Position numbers and translations under genes: made by a program. This document shows positions 1 to 7,855 of a stretch of 64,000 nucleotides of DNA, one piece after another (position 1 is the first letter of the stretch; every line of letters begins with the position of its first letter). The notes under the pieces were generated by a model that was not told the DNA's origin, searched no databases, and saw only the letters and a list, made by a program, of their open reading frames with translations. This DNA is from Rhizobium brockwellii (lineage in GTDB: Bacteria; Pseudomonadota; Alphaproteobacteria; Rhizobiales; Rhizobiaceae), in contig NZ_CP053439.1 in assembly GCF_000769405.2 (NCBI RefSeq), forward strand, positions 930,001 through 994,000, given 5' to 3'.

Positions 1-926
1 GTCACGAAATAGACACCGACGCCCTTGGAACGGATCAGCCGCACCACCTGCTCGACACGTTCGGTCAGCACCTTCGGCGCGTCGTTGAAGAGCAGATGCG
101 CCTCGTCGAAGAAGAAGACGAGCTTCGGCTTGTCGGGGTCGCCCACCTCGGGCAGTTCCTCGAAGAGCTCGGAAAGCAGCCAGAGCAGGAAGGTGGCGTA
201 AAGCCGCGGGTTCATCATCAGCTTGTCGGCAGCTAGCACCGAGATCTGGCCGTAGCCATTATTGCTGGTGCGCATGATGTCGGAAATCTTCAGCGCCGGT
301 TCGCCGAAGAAATGCTCCGCACCCTGCTGTTCGAGAACGAGCAGCGCCCGCTGGATCGAGCCGACCGAGGCCTTGGAGATCAGCCCGTACTGGTTGGAAA
401 GTTGGCTGGCGTTCTCGCCCATATAGTTCAGCAGCGAGCTGAAATCCTTGAGGTCGAGCAGCGGCAGACCGCCCTGGTCGGCGATCTTGAAGGCGATGTT
501 GATAACGCCTTCCTGCGGTTCGGAGGCATCCATCAGGCGGGCGAGCAGCAGCGGTCCCATCTCGGCGATGGTGGTGCGCACCCGGTGGCCCTTCTCGCCG
601 AACAGATCCCAGAAAATCACCGGAAACTGGTCGAATTCATAGTCGGTGAAGCCGATCTGCTCGGCGCGCTTCGTCAGGAAATCCTTGGGCTCGCCCTTGG
701 CGGCGATGCCGGAAAGGTCGCCCTTGATGTCGGCCGCAAACACCGGAACGCCGGCCCGGGAGAAACCTTCGGCCAGCACCTGCAGCGTCACCGTTTTGCC
801 GGTGCCGGTTGCGCCGGTGACGAGGCCGTGGCGATTGCCGAACTTCAGGTCGAGATATTCCGGCTTGTTGATGCTGTCATCGGGATTGCGGCTCGCGCCG
901 ATGAAAATCTTGCCTTCCTCGATCAT
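1..926 (-). CDS. HerA-like (DUF853) ATPase/helicase, 3' end outside window
   Basis: Reading leftward from the ATG at 924-926, an open frame runs off the window edge after about 308 codons. The protein has a Walker A motif GATGTGKT at residues 38-45 and a Walker B-like stretch FFFDEAH near residues 271-277. This matches the HerA/DUF853 family of ATP-binding proteins, which are AAA-type pumping or helicase-like ATPases linked to DNA processing. Full-length members are about 500 residues, so roughly 60% is present. It is divergent from the gene at 1151. The physiological role of this family in rhizobia is not settled. The family call is secure; the function is inferred. Confidence 0.85.
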   Translation of the reverse strand, partial: MIEEGKIFIGASRNPDDSINKPEYLDLKFGNRHGLVTGATGTGKTVTLQVLAEGFSRAGVPVFAADIKGDLSGIAAKGEPKDFLTKRAEQIGFTDYEFDQFPVIFWDLFGEKGHRVRTTIAEMGPLLLARLMDASEPQEGVINIAFKIADQGGLPLLDLKDFSSLLNYMGENASQLSNQYGLISKASVGSIQRALLVLEQQGAEHFFGEPALKISDIMRTSNNGYGQISVLAADKLMMNPRLYATFLLWLLSELFEELPEVGDPDKPKLVFFFDEAHLLFNDAPKVLTERVEQVVRLIRSKGVGVYFV

Positions 927-1117
927 TCGGAATGCTCCCTTGGGGCTCTGCCGCCATTTGTATGAGAAGGCGTGTTTCTGCCGCCTTCATCGAACCATCG
1001 TTTCCCTGTTATAAGCAGGCATGCGCATGCGGACAACTGTTTGCATTGAAAGCAAAACCGGACAAAGTGCGGCCCGGGGAGAGGCCGGCTTGAGTTACGG
1101 TTGAATCTCGATTAACG

Positions 1118-1133
1118 TTGACGTTAACGTCAA
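1118..1133. promoter_or_regulatory. perfect 16-bp palindrome, candidate operator
   Basis: TTGACGTTAACGTCAA reads identically on both strands and lies 17 bp upstream of the ATG at 1151, in the 224-bp gap between two divergent genes. Its length, symmetry and position fit a repressor or MerR-type operator. No regulator gene is adjacent. Confidence 0.5.
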
Positions 1134-1150
1134 AAAACAGGAGGCTGACG

Positions 1151-1543
1151 ATGAATGAAATTGTGACCCAGATCGCCGATCGCGTGGGTATTGCGCCTGA
1201 TCTGGCCGAAAAGGCGCTCGGCATGATGCTCGGCTTCCTGCAGCGCGAGGCCGCCGATGGCCCGGTTGCCAAGATGATCGAAGCGATCCCAGGCGGCCCC
1301 GATCTCGTTGCCCAGTTCAATGGCGCAGGCGCCGGCGGCGGCGGTCTGCTCGGCGGGCTGATGAGTTCGCTCGGCGGTGGCGGCATCATGGGGCTCGGCC
1401 AGCAACTGATGGGCGAAGGCCTCGGCATGGGCGAAATCACCTCGCTTGCCAAGGAAACCATCGCGATCGCCAAGCAATATGCCGGCGAGGAGGTCGTCGA
1501 CGAGGTCGTCGCTTCCGTCCCAGGCCTCAGCCAGTTCGTCTGA
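1151..1543 (+). CDS. small conserved glycine-rich protein, possibly DUF2780-like
   Basis: This is a 130-residue protein without a signal peptide or membrane helix. The first part (about 1-60) is helical and ends in an AIPGGPDLVAQF-like stretch. A glycine-rich linker (about 60-90) follows, then a second helical part. The helical segment plus PG motif plus Gly-rich stretch resembles DUF2780/VcgC-type proteins of unknown function; that link is from memory. The ATG at 1151 is preferred over an in-frame ATG at 1118 because CAGGAGG lies 6 bases before it. A perfect palindrome sits just upstream. Function unknown. Confidence 0.75.
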   Translation: MNEIVTQIADRVGIAPDLAEKALGMMLGFLQREAADGPVAKMIEAIPGGPDLVAQFNGAGAGGGGLLGGLMSSLGGGGIMGLGQQLMGEGLGMGEITSLAKETIAIAKQYAGEEVVDEVVASVPGLSQFV

Positions 1544-1695
1544 GCGGCGACGAGAAAGAGCCTTCGCGGCGTCGCCGCGAAGCTCATCATATTTTGCCCT
1601 GGTCCCGCTTGAAGAGGTGGCCAGGCGGCGGAAGGGCAAGCTGAACCTGAGGGAGCCGTACCTGCCGTTCATTTGGAAGGGGCTCGCCTGTCTGC

Positions 1696-2009
1696 TCACC
1701 GTTGTCGCTCTTCGAGGAGTTCGTCGGTGATATCACGCCCACGCGCAAACACGCCCAATATGATGACGTTATTGCCGCTCACTGAGAACGCCACGCTGAC
1801 GCTGCGCCGATAGCCGATGATCCGGAGGCCGGGAATCCGCCTTCCCGCACCGTGCCCCGTTCCGGGAACGTCTCCAGGGCCTCGATGAAAGTGATCACTG
1901 CGTGAACGAAGTCGCCGGCGATGCCGGTTCCCGCCTCAACGGCGATATCGGCATAGAGCTTGTCGAGTTCGGCTTCTGCCTTCGGATGGTAGATAATGCG
2001 GTAGGCCAT
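1696..2009 (-). pseudogene. ParE/RelE-type toxin, frameshifted
   Basis: The N-terminal 59 or so residues (MAYRIIYHPKAEAELDKLY...) match ParE/RelE-family toxins, which poison gyrase or the ribosome. At about 1838-1843 the frame is lost and the frame-0 product ends at 1779 with an unrelated tail. The following frame continues the expected ParE C-terminus (IPGLRIIGYRRSVSVAF, then NVIILGVFARGRDI) down to a stop at 1696-1698. Total length 314 nt is one base short of a multiple of three, so a single-base deletion explains it. It lies 3 nt downstream of the antitoxin. Either the toxin is inactivated or the base is a sequencing error. Confidence 0.75.
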
Positions 2010-2012
2010 GCC

Positions 2013-2279
2013 CTACTTGGCTTTCGCCGCGTCATTCCGGCGCTTGGTTTCAAAGCGGGCGCGCACTGCCTCGGCCGGGATGCCGAGGCCCGGCTTGTTC
2101 ACCAGGTCGTCGTAGCGCGCCGGAATTTCTTCATTGAGCCAGCGCTCGCGGGCCGCCTCATGATCCTCCAGGAGTCGCAGACCTGCACGGACAACCTCGC
2201 TGGCATTATTGTACCGGCCGGACTCCAGCTGCTTCCGGACAAATTCTTCGTAGTGGTTCCCGAGCGCAACGTTGGGCAT
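2013..2279 (-). CDS. parD: ParD-type antitoxin (ribbon-helix-helix)
   Basis: This 88-residue protein has the usual size and composition of ParD antitoxins. The N-terminal part (about 1-40, with NHYEEFVRKQLESGRYNNASEVVRAGLRLLE) is the characteristic RHH DNA-binding and dimerisation region. The charged C-terminus would wrap the toxin. It is the first gene of a two-gene unit; the downstream toxin starts 3 nt after the stop. ParD proteins normally repress their own promoter. With the toxin frameshifted, this may be an orphan antitoxin. Family call confident; symbol by family only. Confidence 0.8.
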   Translation of the reverse strand: MPNVALGNHYEEFVRKQLESGRYNNASEVVRAGLRLLEDHEAARERWLNEEIPARYDDLVNKPGLGIPAEAVRARFETKRRNDAAKAK

Positions 2280-2475
2280 GGTTTTCCTTTCCTTGTCGTC
2301 AATATGAAGCTGTCACACCGTTATGGCAATAGATGTCAATTTTTGACGTTAAACAGGTCGCTACTCCTCCGATCGTCTGGTGATCGGCGGTATCCGGCCG
2401 CGGTGGCCCTGATCGCCTTGCCTTGCAGCCTCCGCCCGCTAATTAACGGCTGCCCAATGGATGGAAGGAGAGCAG

Positions 2476-2931
2476 ATGACCGTCTGGCGCCCATCGCAGC
2501 AGATCAGGGTGAAGGTGATCGGTCTTGCCTGGCGGAAAGACCGGCTGCTCGCAGCCGAAGTGGAGGATGACAGCGGCCGCATCAAGGGCGTTCGCCCGCT
2601 TGGCGGCGCCATTGAATTCGGCGAGAGCCGCGAAGAAGCCTTACACCGTGAATTCAGGGAGGAACTCGAGACCGATATCCGCATCGTCGGCCCCTGGCAT
2701 CTGCTTGAAAACATCTACGAGCATCATGGCGCGACCGGTCACGAATTCATCTTCGCCGCCGATATCGAATTGGCCGATGCATCGCTCTATGAGCGCGACG
2801 AAATCCACTATTCCGAGCTCGACGAGACGGCGGCGACCGCGCGCTGGTTCGGTCGCGACAGCCTGCGGGACGTCGGCATCGATCTCTATCCGACAGGTCT
2901 CGACAGGCTGCTGTCGCGCTGGCGCGATTGA
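2476..2931 (+). CDS. Nudix hydrolase
   Basis: The 151-residue product carries a Nudix box at residues 44-66: G44, E50, R58-E59 and E62-E63, the metal-binding and catalytic Glu pattern. The usual Gly of the final GU pair is Glu65, so the box is slightly degenerate. Nudix enzymes cleave nucleoside diphosphates linked to another moiety; the substrate cannot be read from sequence. The start at 2476 is chosen because GGAAGGAG at 2463-2470 precedes it. The in-frame ATG at 2461 would place that site inside the gene. Monocistronic in appearance. Confidence 0.85.
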   Translation: MTVWRPSQQIRVKVIGLAWRKDRLLAAEVEDDSGRIKGVRPLGGAIEFGESREEALHREFREELETDIRIVGPWHLLENIYEHHGATGHEFIFAADIELADASLYERDEIHYSELDETAATARWFGRDSLRDVGIDLYPTGLDRLLSRWRD

Positions 2932-3062
2932 GCCGGAGATTGCCCGCTCTGAGGCGCCACATTCCGATCGCCAAACTTTGATCGTCCGCCCCCGCCTCTG
3001 GGGGAACAATGAGGTCGTTCTGCTGTTTCTGTCGCATCGCTGAAACCATAGGGAATAGCATC

Positions 3063-3350
3063 ATGCGTATGTTTCTTGCAGCAGCCTCGATCATTCTCCT
3101 CGGCTTCGCCGCTCCGGCCTTCTCCCAGGCGCTTGCAGATATGGACTCTAGCGGCCGCTTCGGCGGCATGCCACCCGGCACGGTGCCGGGGGCGGAATCC
3201 AATGGCGGGCTCATGATTCCGCTCGATCCAGTCGAAACCGGCGATATCACCGTCGTAATTACGTCCGATCGGACCACCTGCCCGCGGCCCGGAACGCGTC
3301 AGTACCGCATCGCCGAGCGCGACGGTACGCTAACCGATGCCTGCCGCTGA
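3063..3350 (+). CDS. small exported hypothetical protein
   Basis: This is a 95-residue protein with a clear Sec signal peptide: MRMF, a hydrophobic core (LAAASIILLGFAAPAF), and probable cleavage after AFSQA near residue 22. The mature part of about 70 residues is rich in Gly and Pro, with a central VVITSDRTTCPRPGTRQYR stretch and two cysteines that could form a disulfide. It lies in tail-to-tail orientation with the G6PD gene. No family recognised. Confidence 0.65.
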   Translation: MRMFLAAASIILLGFAAPAFSQALADMDSSGRFGGMPPGTVPGAESNGGLMIPLDPVETGDITVVITSDRTTCPRPGTRQYRIAERDGTLTDACR

Positions 3351-3383
3351 CAGGGATAGTCCCGATGTAGAAAGCAGGGCCGG

Positions 3384-4892
3384 CTATTTGCCGTCCTTAT
3401 GTAGTATAACGCCGAGTTCATGCCACTCCCGTCTGTCGCGCTGTATCAGTTCGTCGGCGCAGATCGGTCCCATGCTGCCCGGCGCGTAAGCGTCAGGCAC
3501 GCTCTCATCCTTGGCCCAGATATCGAGGAAGGGCTGCACCGCCGCCCATCCGGCCTCGATGCCGTCGGCGCGCTGGAACAGCGTCTGGTCGCCGATGAAG
3601 AGATCGTAGAGCAGCGATTCATAGCCGGTCGTCTTGGCAATATCGAATTTGTCGGCATAGCGGAAATCGAGTGACACCGGCACGGTATCGACCGAAAGCC
3701 CCGGCGATTTGATCGAGATTTCCATGCTCATGCCCTCGTCGGGCTGCACCTGGATCACCAGCCGGTTCGGCGGCAGGCGGCGCTTGACGTCGGTCTCGCG
3801 AAACTGCGCGAAGGGAACGGGCTGGAAGGTGATGACGATCTCGGTGTCGCGCGCCGTCAGCGCCTTGCCCGTCCTGAGATAGAACGGCACGCCGGCCCAG
3901 CGCCAGGTATCGGCATAGAGCTTCAGCGCCACGAAGGTCTCGGTCCTGCTGTCGGGCGAGACGTCCTTGGTATCGCGATAGGCCGGAAGCTCAGCACCGT
4001 TGAGCGGGCCAGCGCCATAGGCGCCGCGCACGCCATGCGACTTGGCCTCTTCCGGCGTATAGATGCGCAGCGCCTTCAGCACCTTGCTCTTCTCGTTGCG
4101 GATCGCTTCGGCATCGAAGCTGTTCGGCGGCTCCATGGCGATCATCGCCAGCAGTTGAAAGAGATGGTTCGGCACCATGTCGCGCAGGGCGCCGGTCGCA
4201 TCGTAGAATTTGCCGCGGCTGCCGACATCGACGATCTCGGCGGCGGTGATCTGCACATGGTCGATGTAGCGGCTGTTCCACAAAGATTCGATCATCATGT
4301 TGGCGAAACGCGCCGTCATCAGGTTCTGCACGGTTTCCTTGCCGAGGAAATGGTCGAGCCGGTAGACTTGGCTCTCCCCGACCTGCGCGAGAATCTGCGC
4401 ATTGAGCGCCTGCGCCGAAGCGAGATCGGTGCCGAACGGCTTTTCGATGGCGACGCGGCGGAAGACGCCGTCGCTTTCATCGGTCAGCCCGTGGGCGGCG
4501 AGCTTCTCGACGATCGTGCCGAAGAAGGAGGGTGGCACCGCGAGATAGAAGGCGGCATTCGCATGCGGCCCCAGCCTCTTGCCGATCTCGACGAAAATAT
4601 CGTCCTTGGTGAAATCCCCGGACGTATAGGAAATTCGCCGGCGCAGGCTTTCCCAGGCCTCGTCCTTCACCATCGGCTCTTCGCCGCTCAGATGGCTGAG
4701 GAATTGGTCGAGCCGCCCGCGTAGGAATTCGTCGTCACCCGGTTCGATGCCGATGCCGAGAATGTGGAGATCCTCGCCGACGAGGCGGCTGCGCGTCAGA
4801 TTGATGATCGCCGGCACCAGCAGGCGGCGCGTCAGGTCTCCCGTGGCGCCGAAGATGACGAGGGTGACCGGCGGGGTAGGGGCAGCGTCCAT
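3384..4892 (-). CDS. zwf: glucose-6-phosphate 1-dehydrogenase
   Basis: The 502-residue protein is full length. It has the dinucleotide-binding GATGDL at residues 15-20 and the substrate/active-site signature RLDHFLGKE at 178-186 with the catalytic His. It oxidises glucose 6-phosphate to 6-phosphogluconolactone, the entry to the Entner-Doudoroff and pentose phosphate routes. Unlike the usual rhizobial zwf-pgl-edd cluster, neither pgl nor edd is nearby, so this is probably an additional copy (inference). Convergent with the exported peptide gene; 139 bp separate its start from the next gene. Confidence 0.92.
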   Translation of the reverse strand: MDAAPTPPVTLVIFGATGDLTRRLLVPAIINLTRSRLVGEDLHILGIGIEPGDDEFLRGRLDQFLSHLSGEEPMVKDEAWESLRRRISYTSGDFTKDDIFVEIGKRLGPHANAAFYLAVPPSFFGTIVEKLAAHGLTDESDGVFRRVAIEKPFGTDLASAQALNAQILAQVGESQVYRLDHFLGKETVQNLMTARFANMMIESLWNSRYIDHVQITAAEIVDVGSRGKFYDATGALRDMVPNHLFQLLAMIAMEPPNSFDAEAIRNEKSKVLKALRIYTPEEAKSHGVRGAYGAGPLNGAELPAYRDTKDVSPDSRTETFVALKLYADTWRWAGVPFYLRTGKALTARDTEIVITFQPVPFAQFRETDVKRRLPPNRLVIQVQPDEGMSMEISIKSPGLSVDTVPVSLDFRYADKFDIAKTTGYESLLYDLFIGDQTLFQRADGIEAGWAAVQPFLDIWAKDESVPDAYAPGSMGPICADELIQRDRREWHELGVILHKDGK

Positions 4893-5031
4893 GTGTCATC
4901 TCCTTGGATTTTCCGGCCGACTATACTGCGCGCCGGTCTCGCCGCAAGCACCATGCGGGCGAGGGATAACAGGCATTTGACACCATCCGGGGCGCCCGAG
5001 CTCGCGTCGCCTTGCTTGGCGGGGGTCAGCG

Positions 5032-5802
5032 TCAGCCTTTCACCGCCACCATGAAAATTCTCGGAAACCGCAGCAGCACCCGCCCATCCGACATCTTGGG
5101 ATAGGCCTTTTCCAACCGCTCCAGGTAATCGGCCAAGAATGCCTCGCGATGCTCTTCGCCGGCATGGGCGAGATAGGGCATCAGCCCGGTTCCCTTCACC
5201 CATTCGACGATATCAGCCGCATCCGCCATCGGGTGATTGTAGACGGTGTGCCAGATATCGACGCGCGCGGCTTTGGCGATCAGCCGGCTGTAATAGGTGG
5301 ATGGCGGCGGCAGCGGCTTGCGGCGCACGCTCTTCGCCTCGAAGGCGGATTTCCACGGGCCGGCATGGGCGGTCTCCTCCATCGCCAGATGCGAGGGTTC
5401 GCCGAGATTATCGGGCATCTGCACGGCCAGGACGCCGCCTTCGGAAAGCCCGTCCATCAGCCGGTCGAAGATATCGAGATGATCGGGCAGCCATTGGAAG
5501 ACGGCATTGGCAAACAGCAGGTCGGCGGGTTCGTCCGGCTGCCAGCGGGTGAGATCGGCCTCGACGAAGGCAGTGCCCGGAAGCCGCTTGCGCGCCGCCT
5601 CCAGCATGTTCATGTCGCTGTCGACGCCCGAGACGCCCTGCGCCCCGTAGCGCTCGATGATCAGCTCGGTCGAATTGCCCGGGCCACAGCCGAGATCGAT
5701 GGCATGACGAAGGTTTTGCAGCGGCACCTGTGCCAACAGGTCGCGCGCCGGTCGCGTGCGCTCATCCTCGAATTTCACATATTGGTTGGCGGACCATGCC
5801 AT
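5032..5802 (-). CDS. tam: trans-aconitate 2-methyltransferase
   Basis: The 256-residue protein starts [19 protein letters not shown], the typical Tam N-terminus, followed by SAM motif [12 protein letters not shown] (about residues 37-47) and the FQWLPDH motif near 100. Tam methylates trans-aconitate, an inhibitory by-product that competes with cis-aconitate in the TCA cycle. An in-frame GTG lies 9 nt upstream, but AGGAG is better spaced for the ATG at 5802. The gene stands alone, preceded by a decayed gene fragment. Confidence 0.9.
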   Translation of the reverse strand: MAWSANQYVKFEDERTRPARDLLAQVPLQNLRHAIDLGCGPGNSTELIIERYGAQGVSGVDSDMNMLEAARKRLPGTAFVEADLTRWQPDEPADLLFANAVFQWLPDHLDIFDRLMDGLSEGGVLAVQMPDNLGEPSHLAMEETAHAGPWKSAFEAKSVRRKPLPPPSTYYSRLIAKAARVDIWHTVYNHPMADAADIVEWVKGTGLMPYLAHAGEEHREAFLADYLERLEKAYPKMSDGRVLLRFPRIFMVAVKG

Positions 5803-5820
5803 GGCGTTCACTCCTGCTGT

Positions 5821-5926
5821 CAGGTCACATCGTCCATGCGGTGGATACGGATCTTGTCGATGTTGCGGCCGTCGAGATTGACGATCTCATCGGCGAAGTC
5901 GCCGGCGACGAAGGCACGCGCCGATC
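5821..5926 (-). pseudogene. C-terminal remnant of a CBS/CorC-type membrane protein
   Basis: The minus strand of this stretch reads [28 protein letters not shown] followed by a stop at 5821 (shown here only as the two blocks [13 protein letters not shown] and the stop). It matches the last part of the intact neighbouring gene (EVVDLDGRRVDKI) and begins right where that gene ends. Only about 30 codons remain and there is no start. It looks like the old 3' end of a homologous gene left behind when the present copy arrived by recombination (inference). Confidence 0.5.
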
Positions 5927-5927
5927 T

Positions 5928-7202
5928 TCACTCAGCCGACACAAGTATTTTGTCCACGCGCCTCCCGTCGAGATCGACGACTTCGAAGCGCCATCCATCT
6001 CTCGTGAAGCTCTCGCCCAATTCCGGCAGATGTTTCAACTCTTCCAACACCAGGCCGGCAACAGTCTGATATTCCAAGTCGCCATCGAGCTTGAGGTTTA
6101 AGAATTCAGCGAACTCGTCAATTGGCGTCCAGCCCGACACGAGATAAGAGCCGTCGTCTCGACGAGCGATGGCCTGTTCATCGACCGGTCCCTCCTGCAG
6201 AGCCCCCATGATTGCTTCCAAAATGTCACCTGACGAGACAACCCCCTCGAAGTGGCCGTACTCGTCGAAAACCAGCACCATGTGAACGGGCGATTTCCTG
6301 ATGGCTTCAATCACATTGATGGCAGTTGAAAGGTCTGAAACCACCGGGACGTCTTGCGTCAGAGCCTTGATGTCGGCACTGCCGTGTTCGGACATCGCGT
6401 CGTAGAAGTCCTTGACCGGAAGGATGCCGATCACCTCGTCCGAACTGCCTTTTCGAACGGGCAATCGCGACCGCTTCGTCCTGTGCAACTGGGTCCGAAT
6501 TTCATCAAGGCTGTCGTCGATATCAATAATTTCGACGTCCCGCCGGGGCGTCATAAGCGCTCGGGCAGTACGATCCGCCAGCCGCATGACACCTGAAATC
6601 ATCGCGGACTCTTCGCTTTCGATCACTCCAGCCGACTGCGCCTCGGCCAGAACAGTTTTGATTTCTGCGTCAGAGACATTGTCGCCACCTTTTCCTGTTT
6701 GGCCCAAGAGCTTGAGCACAAGATTTCCGGAGGCGTTCAGAAGCCACACGAGTGGCAGCGCAATTTTTGAAAGGACCGCCATAGCGGGTGCGACCTTGGC
6801 CGCAACCGCTTCGGGTTCCCGCAATGCGATCTGCTTTGGAACAAGTTCGCCGACGATCAACGAAAGATATGTGATTGCCACGACGACTGAACCTACGCCA
6901 ATGGCATCAGCGGCCGTCGATGACATTCCCTGGGCTTCTAGCCATCCGCTCAGGCGGCCGCCGAGCGTGGCGCCTGAGAAAGCGCCGGATAGAACGCCGA
7001 CCAGCGTGATGCCGATCTGCACCGTAGAGAGAAAACGACCGGGGTTTTCGGCAAGTTTGATCGCTTGAGCTGCACCCTTGCTTCCATTGTCGGAGAGAAC
7101 CTTTAGGCGAGCTGTCCGAGAATACACAACGGCCAGCTCCGACATGGCGAGCACACCATTCAGGATGGTGAGAAACGCCACAATTCCAATTTCCAGAAAC
7201 AC
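5928..7202 (-). CDS. hemolysin-family CNNM/CorC-type membrane protein
   Basis: The 424-residue protein has an N-terminal DUF21/CNNM membrane domain of about four helices (residues 1-190, including LIVGELVPKQIALREPE), then paired CBS domains (about 210-330; MTPRRDVEIIDI, PVHMVLVFDEYGHFEGVVS) and a C-terminal CorC/HlyC domain (about 345-424; GDLEYQTVAGLVLEEL, FEVVDLDGRRVDKI). Relatives are TlyC/YfjD-type proteins implicated in divalent cation, often magnesium, transport; true haemolysin activity is doubtful. Its coding DNA looks less GC-biased at third positions than its neighbours, and a remnant of a homologue abuts its 3' end, both suggesting replacement or transfer. Confidence 0.88.
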   Translation of the reverse strand: MFLEIGIVAFLTILNGVLAMSELAVVYSRTARLKVLSDNGSKGAAQAIKLAENPGRFLSTVQIGITLVGVLSGAFSGATLGGRLSGWLEAQGMSSTAADAIGVGSVVVAITYLSLIVGELVPKQIALREPEAVAAKVAPAMAVLSKIALPLVWLLNASGNLVLKLLGQTGKGGDNVSDAEIKTVLAEAQSAGVIESEESAMISGVMRLADRTARALMTPRRDVEIIDIDDSLDEIRTQLHRTKRSRLPVRKGSSDEVIGILPVKDFYDAMSEHGSADIKALTQDVPVVSDLSTAINVIEAIRKSPVHMVLVFDEYGHFEGVVSSGDILEAIMGALQEGPVDEQAIARRDDGSYLVSGWTPIDEFAEFLNLKLDGDLEYQTVAGLVLEELKHLPELGESFTRDGWRFEVVDLDGRRVDKILVSAE

Positions 7203-7855
7203 AGGGACCCTATTCGTTGAGGTTGTAGTGCCGCATTCACCAGGCGAAGCGGCGAGGCATTCGAAGGGACGCTCTTATACGTATATACGCGTCGCCTGTC
7301 GTCTCTCCATCATCGTGTTGACATCAGTGCAGGTTCCATCAGACCGCTCCTCTGAAGTGAGCCGCGGCCGCCCGTCATCGGCAATGGACTGGGAGGCAGC
7401 CCTCTGTGCGGGAGCATTGATATGCCTGAGGCGAGGTGGAGGTCATCGCACCGTCTACAATGGTCGCCTGCTTCCTCGGCCGGGAGATCCCGGTTGGAAG
7501 GGGCGGAGCTTGTACTGGATGGGTCGCTGTCAGGCATGTCGCAATTTTGACGGTGAAACAGTGCCGACGCAAGAGGCGCCGGGCAAAAATCCTTATAGCG
7601 TCTTGATGTGACAGTTTCGCCAACGGCAGCAGCACCGCATTTGCGCGTCTTAAAAGAGGCGCTGCGGGCTGCCCTGCCATAAGTAAAAGTGGCGCAATAC
7701 ACCGTAAATTAACAGCCGCTCCGTATTTTCTCCAAATTGCGAACGATTTCCGTGACGTGCAGCCACGTCCTGAAATCAGTTCTCGGTCTGGGGAAGCCGG
7801 GACGGAATAGATCGGTGCGCGATCGACGACCTGCCCGCTTGAGGAGGTTAAGCGC
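7203..7855. other. 653-bp intergenic region without convincing genes
   Basis: Open frames here on both strands lack plausible start context, known motifs and the codon bias of neighbours, so I see no gene. The region holds the upstream sequences of two divergently transcribed genes. A degenerate copy of a rhizobial palindromic repeat lies at about 7637-7665, and GAGGAGG sits before the chemoreceptor start at 7856. Confidence 0.6.
7637..7665 (-). repeat. degenerate palindromic repeat copy
   Basis: Read on the minus strand this contains CAGCGCC, TCTTTTAAGACGCGCAAA, matching the left part of the repeat at 40236-40280 with a short deletion in one hairpin arm. Confidence 0.45.
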
